64,000 nt of DNA from Paramecium tetraurelia (taxonomy: Eukaryota; Ciliophora; Oligohymenophorea; Peniculida; Parameciidae), in contig NW_001799035.1 of NCBI RefSeq assembly GCF_000165425.1, positions 110,741 through 174,740 on the forward strand, written 5' to 3'. This document shows, in pieces, positions 12,488 through 24,046 of the stretch. The translations under genes were made by a program, and so were the position numbers. Each line of letters begins with the position of its first letter. Within the stretch, counting starts at the first letter, position 1. The notes under the pieces were generated by a model. That model was not told the DNA's origin and made no database searches. It saw only the letters and a program-made list of their open reading frames with translations.

Positions 12488-13765
12488 ATGACAGAATATT
12501 GTGATCAAATTGTGACATCTTAAATCATCAGTGATGTAATAAAAAGAGCACCGATACTGGAGACAAAATCGATTTCCTACAAAGTATAATTCAAAAGTAC
12601 TGACACTGAACCTCATTTGTAATTATAACATAATTTATTTTGAATGTTTTAGAGCCTGGGAAACAGTTAAATACACATTCGAAATTATCAAAACAGATTT
12701 GATCCATGGTATAGAAGAAAACCATTTATTTACAAGAAGGTATTACTAATAAAATATGTAGATATTCACATTTTGAATGGCTATAAAATGAGTTAGAAAC
12801 TAAACACATCGGAAGAATACTACCCAGTTTACCTGAAAAAACACAAAATTATGATAAAGATAAAAGGTATATGTATTTAATAAACAATAGAAAATATGAA
12901 TTTTTATATTACATGTAAAAGTTATTAGATCATAAATTATTAAGAAATTCAGATGTTTTATAGAAATTCATTAGCAAAGAATTCAAGGTATTTATTAAGT
13001 TATTAATATAGGATTTCAATGATTTTTAAGAATACATTAATAAACTTAGAGATTAAAATACATTAATTAATAGAATAATGAACACTGGAGTTTCTTTCGT
13101 TTCACTATTTTCAAAATGTGTGAGTTTTGGATCTTCTACAATCTTACCGAGAGTACCTGATAAATAGGACTTAGATTTCGATGAAAGTAAACATTTTTTT
13201 ATAATCTTGAGTTTCGAAAGAAATTTAATTAAGCAAATAATAGACTGAAATCATATATTCAGATTTGTAAAAAATAGTTTAAAAATTATAAATTCAATCA
13301 AAATCACTGATAATCAGTCAAGAAATTTTCAGTAAGGCAATTCAATATATTTTAGTAATTGAATGTTAATAAAATGATGAATTCATGAAATTAAAAAGGA
13401 TAACAAAAATATATGAAAATTTCTAAATGCACCTAAAAGAGACATTCATTTATCGACTTGAAACCTGTATTAGAGATTACGTTTAGGCTTTGAAAATTAT
13501 TAACGAGTATAGAGAATTAAAGGATCAAATTTACAAAGATTCTTAATAAATTAATAACATTAATATTGGGAAATCAAAGTTGGAGGAGCTTAAATATACT
13601 TTAAGCAATAATAAATAAAAGGTCGAATAGATATACACCAACTTTTTAGATGATCTTCCAATGTTCAAATAAACTTCGTAATTGCATTTGAAAGATATCT
13701 AATCTAATTTTCATTCAGAACTTTCAGCATTCTATTTTACACTAAAAAACTTAAAATAATTATGA
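12488..13765 (+). CDS. Sorting nexin, PX-BAR type
   Basis: 382 residues with introns 12619-12652, 12740-12761, 12867-12890, 12988-13011 and 13187-13211. The N-terminal 130 residues form a PX domain: YTFEIIKTDLIHGIEENHLF, then the phosphoinositide-binding RRYSHFEWLQNEL, then ILPSLPEK. The remainder is a long helical region consistent with a BAR domain (LRDQNTLINRIM to the C-terminus, with many Lys/Gln/Leu heptads). PX-BAR nexins bind PI3P membranes and drive tubulation during endosomal sorting. Removal of all five introns gives one continuous frame. The first intron (34 nt) is among the longest in the window. Confidence 0.85.
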
Positions 13766-13826
13766 TATATAATTCAGTTATTTTGATATTGAATTTATTT
13801 AATTAAGTTATTGATATATTTCAAAA

Positions 13827-15924
13827 ATGTCTAGTAGCAATTAATAGGATGAATCCTACGATGAAGAGTAAGAAGACGATGAAGTTGAAACTGTTTAGGA
13901 AAATGGTTTAAAATAGTTATTCAAAAACCAAGGTATATTATGTTAAATTAACTTAAAATTAGAGTAATTCATGTAATAAATCAATTATCTCAATGAACAA
14001 GCAGTGATTAAAATTAAACTCTAAAAGTTCAAAGAAGCCATGAAGTTACTTTAATAATCAGAATAAATGTTGGAAGTATTCCATATTCATTATCCATAGT
14101 ATGCTGCAAGTTGTGGCAAAACCATAGATAAAAACTTAATTATCGTTGTTCTCTACAATTAAGCATGTGGATATTAGTGGTACAAAAAATAAACTATATT
14201 TAGTTAATGGGTTTTGGACAAATGTTCTAAATATTTATCTGGAGTGATTTATAATATGGAAGAAAGCATGAAAGAAGAAGAATAGGATACAAACAATCTT
14301 GCAAGCGCTTAAGAAAGTGATGCCTCTTTAGTCAAAAAGAAAGCCTTTCTAGCAAGGACACTCTTACAACACACAGCTATCTTGAGTCAATTAGGAAAGT
14401 ATAAATTAGCATTAAATTAGACATAAATTAGCATTACAATCTGCTAGAAAAGCAGCTAGTACAATGAGGGAAATATTTAAGATAGCTTCTCAATTTTGTA
14501 AGGACTGGTTAAACAAAAATGGATCCCTGGGATCAGCAACAACTGCCAATTCAACTCTAACAACGAAGTCAAAATAAAAAAATAATAAATTCCAAATGAA
14601 AGATGAAGTAGAATTCAGTAGATTAGTTATTGATGCCAGTAAAGATATTCTCTAAGATTTGTCAAAGTAATAAGATTTAGATAATATATCTAATAATGAA
14701 TAACTGATACTTAGAGAGGCTAAGAGATAGTTATATTTCTGGAGAAACAATCCAGAAAATAATGAAAAACATATTCGTAAAGAATTGAGATTAGATCAAA
14801 AGGAAGATGATTATCGTTCCATCCTTGGAGTTCAAAATGTGCAGGAGTGGATTCAAACCTTCAATATTGGTTTCATCATGCACATGACTCCACAAATCTA
14901 TGAAGACTTCTCATCGCAAGGAGAAATGCTGTATGAGATATCCAAGAGATTGTTGCTGGAGAAAATCATTTATTTATCTATATCCTACTTCACCATTGCA
15001 ACTGAACTAAGGTTTATTGAATTAGATAAAGCTAAACAATAAGGAATCAAAGACATTAATACTGACGAGTTTAAATTAAGCGAATTATATCATCTCAAAG
15101 CAGTTGAAATTGCTTGTAAAAACATTACTTGCTCATCTCCTTATATTAATCATTTAATCACAAGTTATCACAAACATTATAACTCTAATTTAGATACTAT
15201 ATAAGAAGAATCTATGATGTCTATGGTATCAGAAGTGAATTACAAAGAATAAAAATTATAAAAACTGAAATAGATGTAAATTCAAACCCAAAGAGAAAAT
15301 CAATCTATTCTCAAAAATTTAGCAGAAGTAAAATTAAATGATTCATCTCCATCTGGAAAATTTGTAAATTCTTTTTTAAATTAATAATCTCCATTAAAAA
15401 ATAATCGAAATATCAGTGATAATGTAAAACCATAAACTAGTCTGATGGAATAGATGATAATTAATAAAAGAAGATAATAAATGCCATCAGATATGTCTCC
15501 TAAATAAAAGATATCGTTTTTTAATGCAACATCAAACAATAGTTGTGAAAGAATTAATGAAAAACTATTGAAGACATAAGAAACTTTGCCAATTTAGCTA
15601 TAACCCTATAAATCAGCTAAAACAACTTTTAATAATCTTATTAAGCAAAATTAAAACTCTTAGGCTTCATCTAACCACAATAATAATGGACTTTTGAAAG
15701 CATTTTTTTTTGATAATTGTAGAACTGAAAGAATGAATGCAAGTTCGAATTAGTCACCCAGGAGAGTAGGGAGGTCTCCTGAAAAATCTCCAGATAGATC
15801 TTAAATTTCCTTAAAACCTAGAAATTCTGTTTTGGGCAATAAAACTCCATAAAATAGACCTAGAACAGACACTGAACAATGTAAATATTAATAACTATTC
15901 AAAAGAATGTCATATTAAGTTTGA
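13827..15924 (+). CDS. Large unknown protein, helical N-terminus, disordered C-terminus
   Basis: 681 residues with introns 13933-13962 and 14399-14420. After an acidic start (QDESYDEEQEDDEVE) comes a TPR-like helical region (YLNEQAVIKIKLQKFKEA), a segment with conserved-looking Cys/Trp residues (YNQACGYQWYKKQTIFSQW), and a block open even in the standard code (QEWIQTFNIGFIMHMTPQIY). The last 250 residues are Ser/Asn/Gln-rich and basic (RRVGRSPEKSPDRSQ), probably disordered and phosphorylated. I recognise the style from ciliate-specific proteins but cannot name a family. The second intron is placed to give the continuous frame HKLALQSARKAASTM; a longer alternative at the same site fails. Confidence 0.7.
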
Positions 15925-15999
15925 AACTATCTAGTAGTTATTAAGAGGGTAATATGGTACTAATTAAAAAAGAAAATGAATATAACTTATCATTCTTAT

Positions 16000-16750
16000 T
16001 AGTTTTGTTTATTAGTTGTTAGATAATTTAATTTATAATTTAATACATAAAAATGATTTATCAAAATTGAAGGTTATTTGATGTAAATTATATATTTGAA
16101 ACGACAAAGCCTTCATAACTAAAGATTTATATTTTATAGAAAATTGTCAGCATTTGTTCATTAGTTTCAATTCCTTTATTTTAGTATCTTTAAATGCACT
16201 TGTTTTATTGAAGTATTTAAATAAACCTTAAGGTATTTTTTTTCCTTAAATTCTAAATTGCTTTATGGTTAAGTGCTTTAATTGTTTAATGATAGTCTCT
16301 GCTTTTTTAATTATTTTTAAAAGTCCATATGATACATATTCTTAGTATTTTACCTATATTTTCCATCTTTTCTAGTTTATAATAGTTTCTTATTTGTAAT
16401 TTATATTTCATATTTGATCGATTACTTTGAAATATTTATTCTATTTTGCAAATGTGATAATGTTGTAATTGAAGCTCTTTGACCTCAAATAAGTATCCAA
16501 TTGATCTTCATAGCATTTATCAATTAGATATCTTCAATATGTATCATTGAACCCTTTCAAGTTATCATTTTCGTTTTACCCTAAAATTATCCCAAATTCA
16601 GGAATGTTTGAGTGACATTTATATTAATTTTAAATCTCGACATTATTATTTTTGAATGATTTATTATGAATACCATACCAAACATATTTAAGTTAGTAGA
16701 CATAAATCAGAAATGGTGTTTGAATCTACTTTCTTAAAATTATATATTCT
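16000..16750 (-). pseudogene. Decayed gene, unknown family
   Basis: Immediately downstream of the DnaJ gene on the same strand the text TPFLIYVYQLKYVWYGIHNK, then NIPEFGIILGQNENDNLKGF and RYLIDKCYEDQLDTYLRSKS can be read in one frame. It is broken by an in-frame TGA between NDTY and RYLID and by another after FKVIDQI. Further 3' text (QSNLEFKEKKYLKVYLN) is in a different frame. The peptides look conserved rather than random, with charged and hydrophobic residues alternating and few low-complexity runs. I do not recognise the family. Pseudogene is the simplest reading. Confidence 0.4.
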
Positions 16751-16810
16751 TGATGAGAAATTATAGTTTTAGACCTTATTATAATTAATAATTTGCATAT
16801 AACATTGATA

Positions 16811-18161
16811 TCATTATTAAGCACATTAGACTCTTTGTCCACCATGTCCTCTTTCATCATCATCATCTTCTTCATCCTTCTTACCACCTTCTGGGTTTGA
16901 ATTTACGTGAGTTTCATCGTAATCTTCTAAAAACAAAGTCTTTTTAGCCTCAAGTTTTGCTTATTATTTAGGACCTGGTAAAACCTTAAAATAACCTTTT
17001 AAAATACTTTTTTCAATTATTCAATCTAATCACTTTTTATTTATCCAGGTAGAGGGAACTCAATTTCAAATTTAATATGAAGATCACCTTCACTCATGGC
17101 ATCTTTGTAACAAGGCATACCCTTCTTTTTTACTGTCTTTACTTGAGCTAAAATAATAAACTCATTAATTACCTGGTGAGATAATTTCTCCAGGCTTAGT
17201 AGAGATGTGTAGATTAGTTCCATCTAAGAATTTTAATGTGAATTGTGTTCCTGTCAAGGCTTCGACTAAAGTTATCTTTTTATTCATAAATAGATCAGCA
17301 CCTTTCCTTTCATAAACATCGTGTTTCTTTATTTTAATTCTAATATAAAGATCTCCTGCCATAACTCCTGGCACTTCATCACTTTCTCCGTAAAATTGAT
17401 AATCATGCTCATCAGGTACACCTCTTTCCAATGGGATTTCAATTACTTTTTCTTAGTCTATTACTTTATTTCCTTTGCATTTTTTGCATCTATCCTTTTC
17501 TGGGAATATTGTTCCATCACCACCACAATCATTGCATGGTCCTGTAGATTAGGAATACATTCCTGGACCAATCATCTATAATTTTTGCACCATTCCTCTT
17601 CCTTTACATGTTGTACATGTCTTTGCATTTGCACCTCCTTTTCCTTCACATCCGTCACAAACCCTCTTTCTTTTGTGAGTCAAATGAATCATCTTTCCTT
17701 CAAATACTTCTTCAAGTGTGACTTATTATTCTCTCATTTTTGCTTTCATTTTTTTAGGACCTTATTCTCTTCTTCCTCCGCCACCACCAAAGAAATGGCT
17801 GAAGATATCTCCCATATCTCCACCGCCACCGCCATTTTTAACACCCTCCATACCGAAACGATCGTAGAGGTCTTTTTTTTCTGGGTTTGAAAGAATTTCA
17901 TAAGCCTCAGTCAATTTTTTAAACTATTATTTGTGAATTAATCCATACTTTTTCAGGATCACCACCTTTATCTGGATGCTCCTTTATAGCCTTTTTACGA
18001 AACGCTTTTTTGACATCATCTGTAGTGCTTTAAGGAGCTACTCCCAACAGTTCATATAAAGTTTTGTTGTCGACTTCTGCTTAACTATTCGAAGATTCCT
18101 CTTCTCCCATACCACCAAATGGAAAGCCTCCAGGAAAACCACGAAATCCACCTGAGAACAT
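16811..18161 (-). CDS. Type I DnaJ (HSP40) co-chaperone
   Basis: About 420 residues. The J-domain carries HPD ([14 protein letters not shown]) and is followed by a Gly/Phe-rich segment with an unusual Gly-rich N-terminal leader ([18 protein letters not shown]). Four CxxCxGxG-type zinc motifs follow ([33 protein letters not shown]), then the substrate-binding beta domains and a C-terminal acidic tail ([12 protein letters not shown]). It stimulates Hsp70 ATPase in the cytosol. Introns 17924-17948 and 17148-17172 are clear. The third junction needs either a 38-nt intron (16996-17033), longer than any other here, or a one-base error. A heat-shock element lies 65 bp upstream of the start. Confidence 0.9.
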
Positions 18162-18676
18162 CTATTAAAATATTTAAAAATAGTTTGAAAATTTTGATAA
18201 ATTTTGATTATAAAAAAAGAGATGTTTCTAGAAACTTTGATTTTATTATTTATTTTAATTTATTTCTTTTTTAAGATGCTCTTCCTTATTTTTTTTTAAG
18301 ACTCCTTTAATATATACTTACGTTTAAAATGATTGATGTGAGTACCACATAATAGAAACTCTTCCCTTAAAATTTGAAATTCAACATTCTCTCATTTAAC
18401 TAATTTTAGAATTGGCAATCAGAATATTAAAATCCAGCATTTTGAATGAAAAATAAATGCTACTATTAAATGTACACTCATTTAGAATCAAGATATTAAC
18501 TTGTGAGCAGAAACTCAATATTCTTTCTTCTTCAAATTTTTGAAATTAAATTAAATTTTTATTTTTTAACATAGACTTGTGTTAAATGTGCATTTCTTTT
18601 TTTTCATAAATATTATAATAAAATAGTGTCTATATTGAATCAAAAATTCTCATCTTTAAATTTATATATTTTTATA
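18162..18676. other. Divergent intergenic region DnaJ / septin
   Basis: 515 bp of AT-rich sequence between two divergently transcribed genes. It must hold both promoters. It contains a heat-shock element near the DnaJ side and several T-runs and A-runs, but no ORF that looks coding and no RNA gene that I can recognise. Confidence 0.6.
18226..18239 (-). promoter_or_regulatory. Putative heat-shock element upstream of DnaJ
   Basis: The bases read TTCTAGAAACTTTG: a perfect TTCnnGAA inverted pair followed at the right spacing by a third, imperfect TTT unit. This matches the nTTCnnGAAnnTTCn consensus bound by HSF trimers. It lies 65 bp upstream of the DnaJ start codon, a sensible promoter distance for this compact genome. 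HSF-driven induction of HSP40 genes is general eukaryotic knowledge; binding here is inferred. Confidence 0.55.
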
Positions 18677-19974
18677 ATGTAAGATTTTAAAAGAACTAAA
18701 CTTGAGAGTTCTTGTAATAATATTTAAATTGACTTATATTAGATAATTCTTAAAGAACAGAAGATTTTTCAATTATCAATGGCCAACCTAGTGTTTATAA
18801 ATAGTAGGAGTAAAAAATTACTTAATTTGATGAACAAGCAAGTGAAATATCAGAATACTAAGAAAAGTAAATGTTTAACTAATCTAGCAAATCAACGTCA
18901 CTTAAATAGCCTTTACCTATCATTTAGTAAAATATTGAAAAATCAGTATATGAATCCTAAATTTATGAATCAATCGCAGATTCATAACCAGGATCAGAAA
19001 TTCAAGCCCTTATTCAATAGAAAAAAATATAAGATCAGAAACCAGTATGATATTGAATAATATAGATCTATTTAAATATCATGGTTGTTGGATAATCAGG
19101 ATTGGGAAAATCGACATTTATAGATGTCTTGTTGAAAAAAAAACTTGGAACTGGACAAATAATTAGAGATTCCACTCTTTAAATCTAAGAAATTTAGGGT
19201 ATCTATCACTTTCTATTGAAGGGCAAATCTATAATAACGATTTAAGTTTAAATATCAAATTTATTGATACTCCAGGTTTTCGACACTAATATGGTTTACG
19301 TTCATGGTTAAAGTTACTTAGCACCTATATTCACAATCAATTTAATACATATAAATTAAGACAGACCTAATAATATGAAAGCAAGGAGAAATTTTAATAA
19401 TTATCATAATAAGATCTTGATGAAAGAGTTCACGTTTGCCTCTACTTTTTTTCAGGTCCTAGAATTTAAGCAGAAGATTTATAAGCCTTGAAAAAGATAA
19501 GTGGTTTAGTGAATGTCATTCCAATCTTAGCAAAAGGTGATTCATATACAAAAAATGAGATTATTCAATTGAAATAGTAGTTTAATGATCTCATTAGCGA
19601 ATATCATATCGATTTATTTAAATGCCAATGCAACAACAGCTATCAAGAAAAAGGTTAATTTGGTATCACCCCGCCTTACGTGATAATTAGTTCAATTGAA
19701 TAATTTTAAGTTGGAAATCATTTTATTTATGGAAGGTAACAGAATTATAAAATTTAGAAAATTTCCTTGGGGAATTTGTGACATTTTTAACCCTTAACAT
19801 TCAGATTTGTCCATACTTTATAAATTATTAATAGGGCATTACTGTTTTGAACTAATTAGTTTGACAGAATATCTTTACAACAAATATGAACAAAAAGAAA
19901 AAGAAAAACTAAAATTATAATTATCGAATTAAAATTGGTTAAGAAACCTTTTGCGCTATTTCTTTAATTTATGA
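18677..19974 (+). CDS. Septin GTPase
   Basis: 400 residues with introns 18714-18742, 19045-19065, 19199-19221 and 19736-19757 (21-29 nt). A Ser/Gln-rich N-terminal extension (about 110 residues) precedes the septin G domain: G1 P-loop VVGQSGLGKSTFID, G3 FIDTPGF, G4 region NVIPILAKGDSYTKNEI with AKGD, and the septin-unique FGITPPYVIISS and FPWGICDIFNPQHSDLSIL segments. A short coiled-coil tail (YNKYEQKEKEKLKLQLS) ends the protein. Septins form filaments at division furrows and, in ciliates, on mitochondria. The G3 motif reads DTPGFRH instead of the usual DTPGFGD. The standard-code ORF that overlaps the N-terminus is a shadow in another frame. Confidence 0.9.
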
Positions 19975-20303
19975 ACTATATTATGCTTCAAATAAGTTAA
20001 CAATATAATATATATATGATTCAACTTGCAATATAATAAGATTGTTGATTATTTTATCCTCTTTATATAGTTATCCTTATTCAACTAAGTTTAAGAGAAA
20101 AGTCTATATTTAATTTCTTTAATTTAATCAAAATTTCAGTTTGAAATACCCTCAGGGCTGCTGGGCTAAATTTAAACACTAATAGTAGGGAAATAGATGA
20201 ACAATATAATTATAATTAATTGCCACATTGTATTAGAAAATATAAAAAATAATATACTAACTACAGAAAAATTAACATCATTATACTTAATAAATAACGG
20301 TGA
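19975..20303. other. Intergenic, no gene seen
   Basis: About 330 bp between septin and the decayed MORN gene, both ending here (convergent 3' ends). Mostly A/T. A GC-rich patch at 20149-20167 (CCCTCAGGGCTGCTGGGCT) stands out and includes a small CCCtcaGGG inverted repeat. No coding text is evident. Confidence 0.5.
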
Positions 20304-21215
20304 TCAATTTATTGGACTGATGTATCTATGATTTTTTAACTCACCAGCATATACAATGCCTTCTTTTGTTATGAATTTTCCTTTGCCATTAATTTTATCC
20401 TATAACCAATCTCCGACATATTGATCTCCATTTCTTATAACTTAAATTATATCAATACCTAAAAATGAATTACCCTTTCCTTATAAATCAATTATCCATT
20501 GCACATTGTATAAACTCCATCACTATTTTTTAATTCCTATCCCACTCTCCTACATAAGTATCCTCATTAGGGTATTACATTTTGGCTTAGCCTCATAATT
20601 GCCCATTTACCAAATATCCTTCTACTCTTGCTTCATCATTAAATTTTATTATTCCAAATCCATTTCTTTCATTCTTTTTGAAGTCTCCAACATATACATC
20701 TCCATAGGCATAACCAGCCCCTCCTTTTACATGTCTTTCTCCTTCTCTCCAATTTCTATCATAATATACCATTCCGTGTTTCAAACCATCAGACAATACT
20801 CCAGAATATCTTTCCCCTATATATCATTAAATCTAATACCATTTGCAAATAAATAGGGTCCTGAACCATTAAATTTATCATCAAACCATTCACGATGTCA
20901 TCGTTAATATAATATTATATTCTACACCCTAATCTAGATCAAATTATTTTATATACCACTTCTTTTATCATTAGATAATTATCCTTTGTATCTGCTACCA
21001 TCAACAAAATTCTTTATTTACAATATCTTCTTAAATTTCCTTTTTCATCGTAAATATATAGTTATTTGAATTCTTCGATCAGTTTTCTTTTACTCTATTT
21101 TCAATTTAAAAAATACTTCCAATTATAATTATTTAAAACCTTCAATGTTCTTTGAAGGCTTATTCTCTAAAATGTGAACGATATTAGATTATAAAGCACT
21201 CTTTATTTCTGACAT
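20304..21215 (-). pseudogene. Decayed MORN-repeat protein gene
   Basis: A start MSEIKSALQSNIVHILENKP leads into MORN-type units (Y-x-G-x-W/F-x-x-G-x-x-x-G-x-G): VDGSRYKGQLSNDKRSG, VLSDGLKHGMVYYDRNW, YGDVYVGDFKKNERNGFGII, EDTYVGEWDRN, GDQYVGDWLQDKINGKGKF. The units occur in correct order but in at least three frames, and one is interrupted by a TGA between NGQL and GQAKMQYPNEDTYVGEW. MORN repeats normally tether proteins to membranes. Several one-base shifts fall at A- or G-runs. Only one or two could be sequence error, so I call it a pseudogene; the family assignment is firm. Confidence 0.7.
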
Positions 21216-21473
21216 TTTTAAAATGAAATTTATAATAAGAAAATCTAAAGCATAGCAAGGGTAGACCTTATCCAAATTCTTACTAAATAAATTTGTTAAA
21301 AGGGCGCTAGTAAATAATAAATTAGATTAATAAATAAATAAAAAGTTCATATCTTAGAGTAATTTATAATTGGAAATTTTTAATAGTGATCACAATGCAA
21401 GAAATTGATCCAAAAGAAAATATAAACAAATAATTATGGTTGAATAAGAAGAAACCTGTATAATTCATTCTTA

Positions 21474-22600
21474 TCAAACTTAGATGTTTGAGAAATCAGC
21501 GCTTTAGACAACAGATAAAGCTTATTCGCTGATTCCGAGTTCTCTAGTGAATTCATTCTTTAAGTTAGTGTATGTGTCGGTTTCTTCTGCATAGGTGTTG
21601 TTTTCTAATTCAAGTTCTGCAGTGTATTATTTTCTGTCTGCATCTCTTTAGTCTCTGAATTCAGTCATTTAATCAATCTTTTCTATAAATTCATTATATT
21701 ATTTAATTACCGTTGGTGGCTGTCAAATCAACATTGACTCTGTTAATTTATCTTTAGAATTCAGCATATTCATCATCTAATTATTCAAGATATTCTTCAT
21801 GATCAGCTTAAGCTTAGGCCTCGGCAGCTGTTTAAGCATTGATAGAATCAACAATAGCGTTTCTGAATTCATTAAGGGCATCAACGATTTAACCAATAAT
21901 GCCTTAGTCAGAAAAATTTTAGTTTGATGCTAAAGAAATAAGAGCCTTGATCATTGGAGCCATCTTGGATCTTGACTTGATTTTTGCTTCAATGTTTTTC
22001 AATGAGTTTTAGAATCTTTTAACTTAAAGAAGTGATGGGTTTGTAAGGGTTTAAAGAAGAGCAAGAGCATCATCAACAGCAGTGGTTGCATCATTCAATT
22101 CAGCAATTTAGAATTCAAAATCTTCGTGTTCTTATTCTCTTACTAGAATAGCTTCATCGTAGTTCTTTCTATTAGCTTCTTAGTTATCTTAAATTTATTC
22201 AATTCTGGCTTGGAGTTATACTCTTCTTGGGAACAATAAATTATCTAATGTGTCTTATGTATTATTAACATCTAAATAAATTGTATTTATTTTTACCAAT
22301 AACAGCATCTTATATGTCTTATTCGAGGCTAACAACTAATGAATTGTGCTCGTTGGTTCTGACTTAGAAATTGAATTCTAATTCTTCTAATTCCTCTTCA
22401 AGATCATTAATAAGTTCTTCAATAGCATCGATTAATTCTTAAACTGGACCTCCAGCCATTGAATGGAGCTCAACTAAGTGAAGCAAAGCACTTCCATATG
22501 TGCTCTATTTGAGGTCTGTTGTAATTTTAGCAAGATTTCTCTCTTGCACTCTGGCGGTGAAGGCTACTGCAATCAAGGCAATTAGCAAAATTGTCTTCAT
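21474..22600 (-). CDS. Trichocyst matrix protein (TMP family)
   Basis: 357 residues, introns 22272-22296 and 21683-21710. A signal peptide (MKTILLIALIAVAFTARV) is followed by long amphipathic helices rich in Glu, Asp, Gln, Asn and Ala with heptad spacing (LIDAIEELINDLEEELEELE; VDALNEFRNAIVDSINAQTA). This is the hallmark of Paramecium trichocyst matrix proteins. They are synthesised as precursors, cleaved in the secretory pathway and packed into the crystalline trichocyst core that expands on exocytosis. Length matches the family precursors (about 350-400). The gene is divergent from the giant secreted protein 1.45 kb away. Subfamily (T1, T2, T4) not assigned. Confidence 0.88.
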
Positions 22601-24046
22601 AAGATAATTATTGTTATTGTCAATAAAAAAATTACATAGTTAAACAATAAAAACGACTAGTCTTCATTAATTAATAATGAATAAAAACGCTATACTATAA
22701 TCATTATTTATAATAAAACCATTAATTAAAAGCATTTTACTCCTAATCTTTTTACACAATAATTTTCTTCCTTTTTGTCCATTGAGGAGGATAACAAATC
22801 TTATCGGATAAAGTACTATAAATTAAACAATCTCTTTAGAATGCATAAATTCATAGAGAAAATCTCTTTAATTCAAAGTTTACATATTAAATAATACTAA
22901 TTATATAATAAGGATGAATCATTCAACTTACTTGTTCAAATAATATATTCCTTAAACAAGAAAACTAAATGCAAAAGTCATTTTTAGATTATAAAAGGTA
23001 GTAAATTGAATATTAATTTAAATGATTTACTAAACAAATAATGATGTTAAAATATTTCAAATTCTATCCTCAATCTATAAAAGTTTCAAATATTATTGGT
23101 ATTTATTTATTATAAACAATAACCTCTCATTTAGCTTTTGTTACTGTTTATAATCATTTGATTTTTCTATAATTTTGTTGCAAAATTTTATAATTTTATT
23201 ATAATTAAGCTGTTATCTAAAAATTATTTGGATAGCCATATCATTTATCCAGATATGAATGAACTTGATACTTCATTTTAAGAAAAAAATAAATATTAAA
23301 TATTATCGATTACTGTTTTCAATAAGAAAACAAAAATAAAGGCTGAAATGTATTATTAATTTGATTTACTGTGAAAATAGTTATCATTTGTCAAAGTATT
23401 ATTCAAAAGCGCCCATATTAAAATAAAAATGATAATTGGATTGAATGGGAAATTAGTGTTAATTTAGAATAAAGAATGCTCAATCTCAAAGGTATTTTTT
23501 AACTAACTATTCATAGATAGGAAACTAAAACAATATTACATAAGTTTAGTGAAATATGAGAAATCATTAATAGTTTTGAGTATCTATTAAAGTTTTTAAT
23601 TTAATTAAACCAAACGAATCATAAATTTTCATTAAATTTCTTCAAAATTAGACAACATTTAATACTAAAATGAATTGTTTTCAAATAATAAATCAATCAA
23701 ATATATTCTAAATAGACAATATAATTAAATAAATTAGATCAAGGAATGATAAAATATAGGTTTGAATTGAATTGAATACAATAGAGCAAATTCAAAAGTA
23801 ATTTAATTATAGATGCAAAATACTTTAAAAATGAGCTTCTTACAATATATCAATAATGAAATATAATAGTTTTTTTAATATTTGAAGTCAAATCAAAAGG
23901 AATTTCATATTTAATACAAGTAGCCTTTAATTATAAGAAGGAAAAAAATTGATATGAATTTTTCGGTGGGATGATTATCTGGTTATCTATTCTATTTTCC
24001 CATTCATATTTCTTTAATATTTTATTTAAAAACGGATAGATAAAAG
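22601..24046. other. Long AT-rich intergenic with a possible decayed gene
   Basis: 1.4 kb between the divergent trichocyst matrix gene and the giant gene, unusually long for this genome. Most is A/T-rich without coding character. Around 23230-23560 the plus strand gives protein-like text in shifting frames (YPDMNELDTSFQEKNKYQIL, then NKNDNWIEWEISVNLEQRML), separated by TGA codons. I read this as the remnant of a lost gene. The two promoters must lie at the ends. No RNA gene or repeat was recognised. Confidence 0.4.

Noticed and set aside
17321-17890. Plus-strand ORFs opposite the DnaJ gene
   Set aside because: Cys/Phe/Ser-rich antisense shadows of a very conserved DnaJ coding strand.
18779-19060. 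Standard-code ORF of 93 residues starting MANLVFINSRSK
   Set aside because: It is out of frame with the septin. The frame one step over gives acidic, Gln-rich text with a GTA...TAG intron that joins exactly to the septin P-loop.
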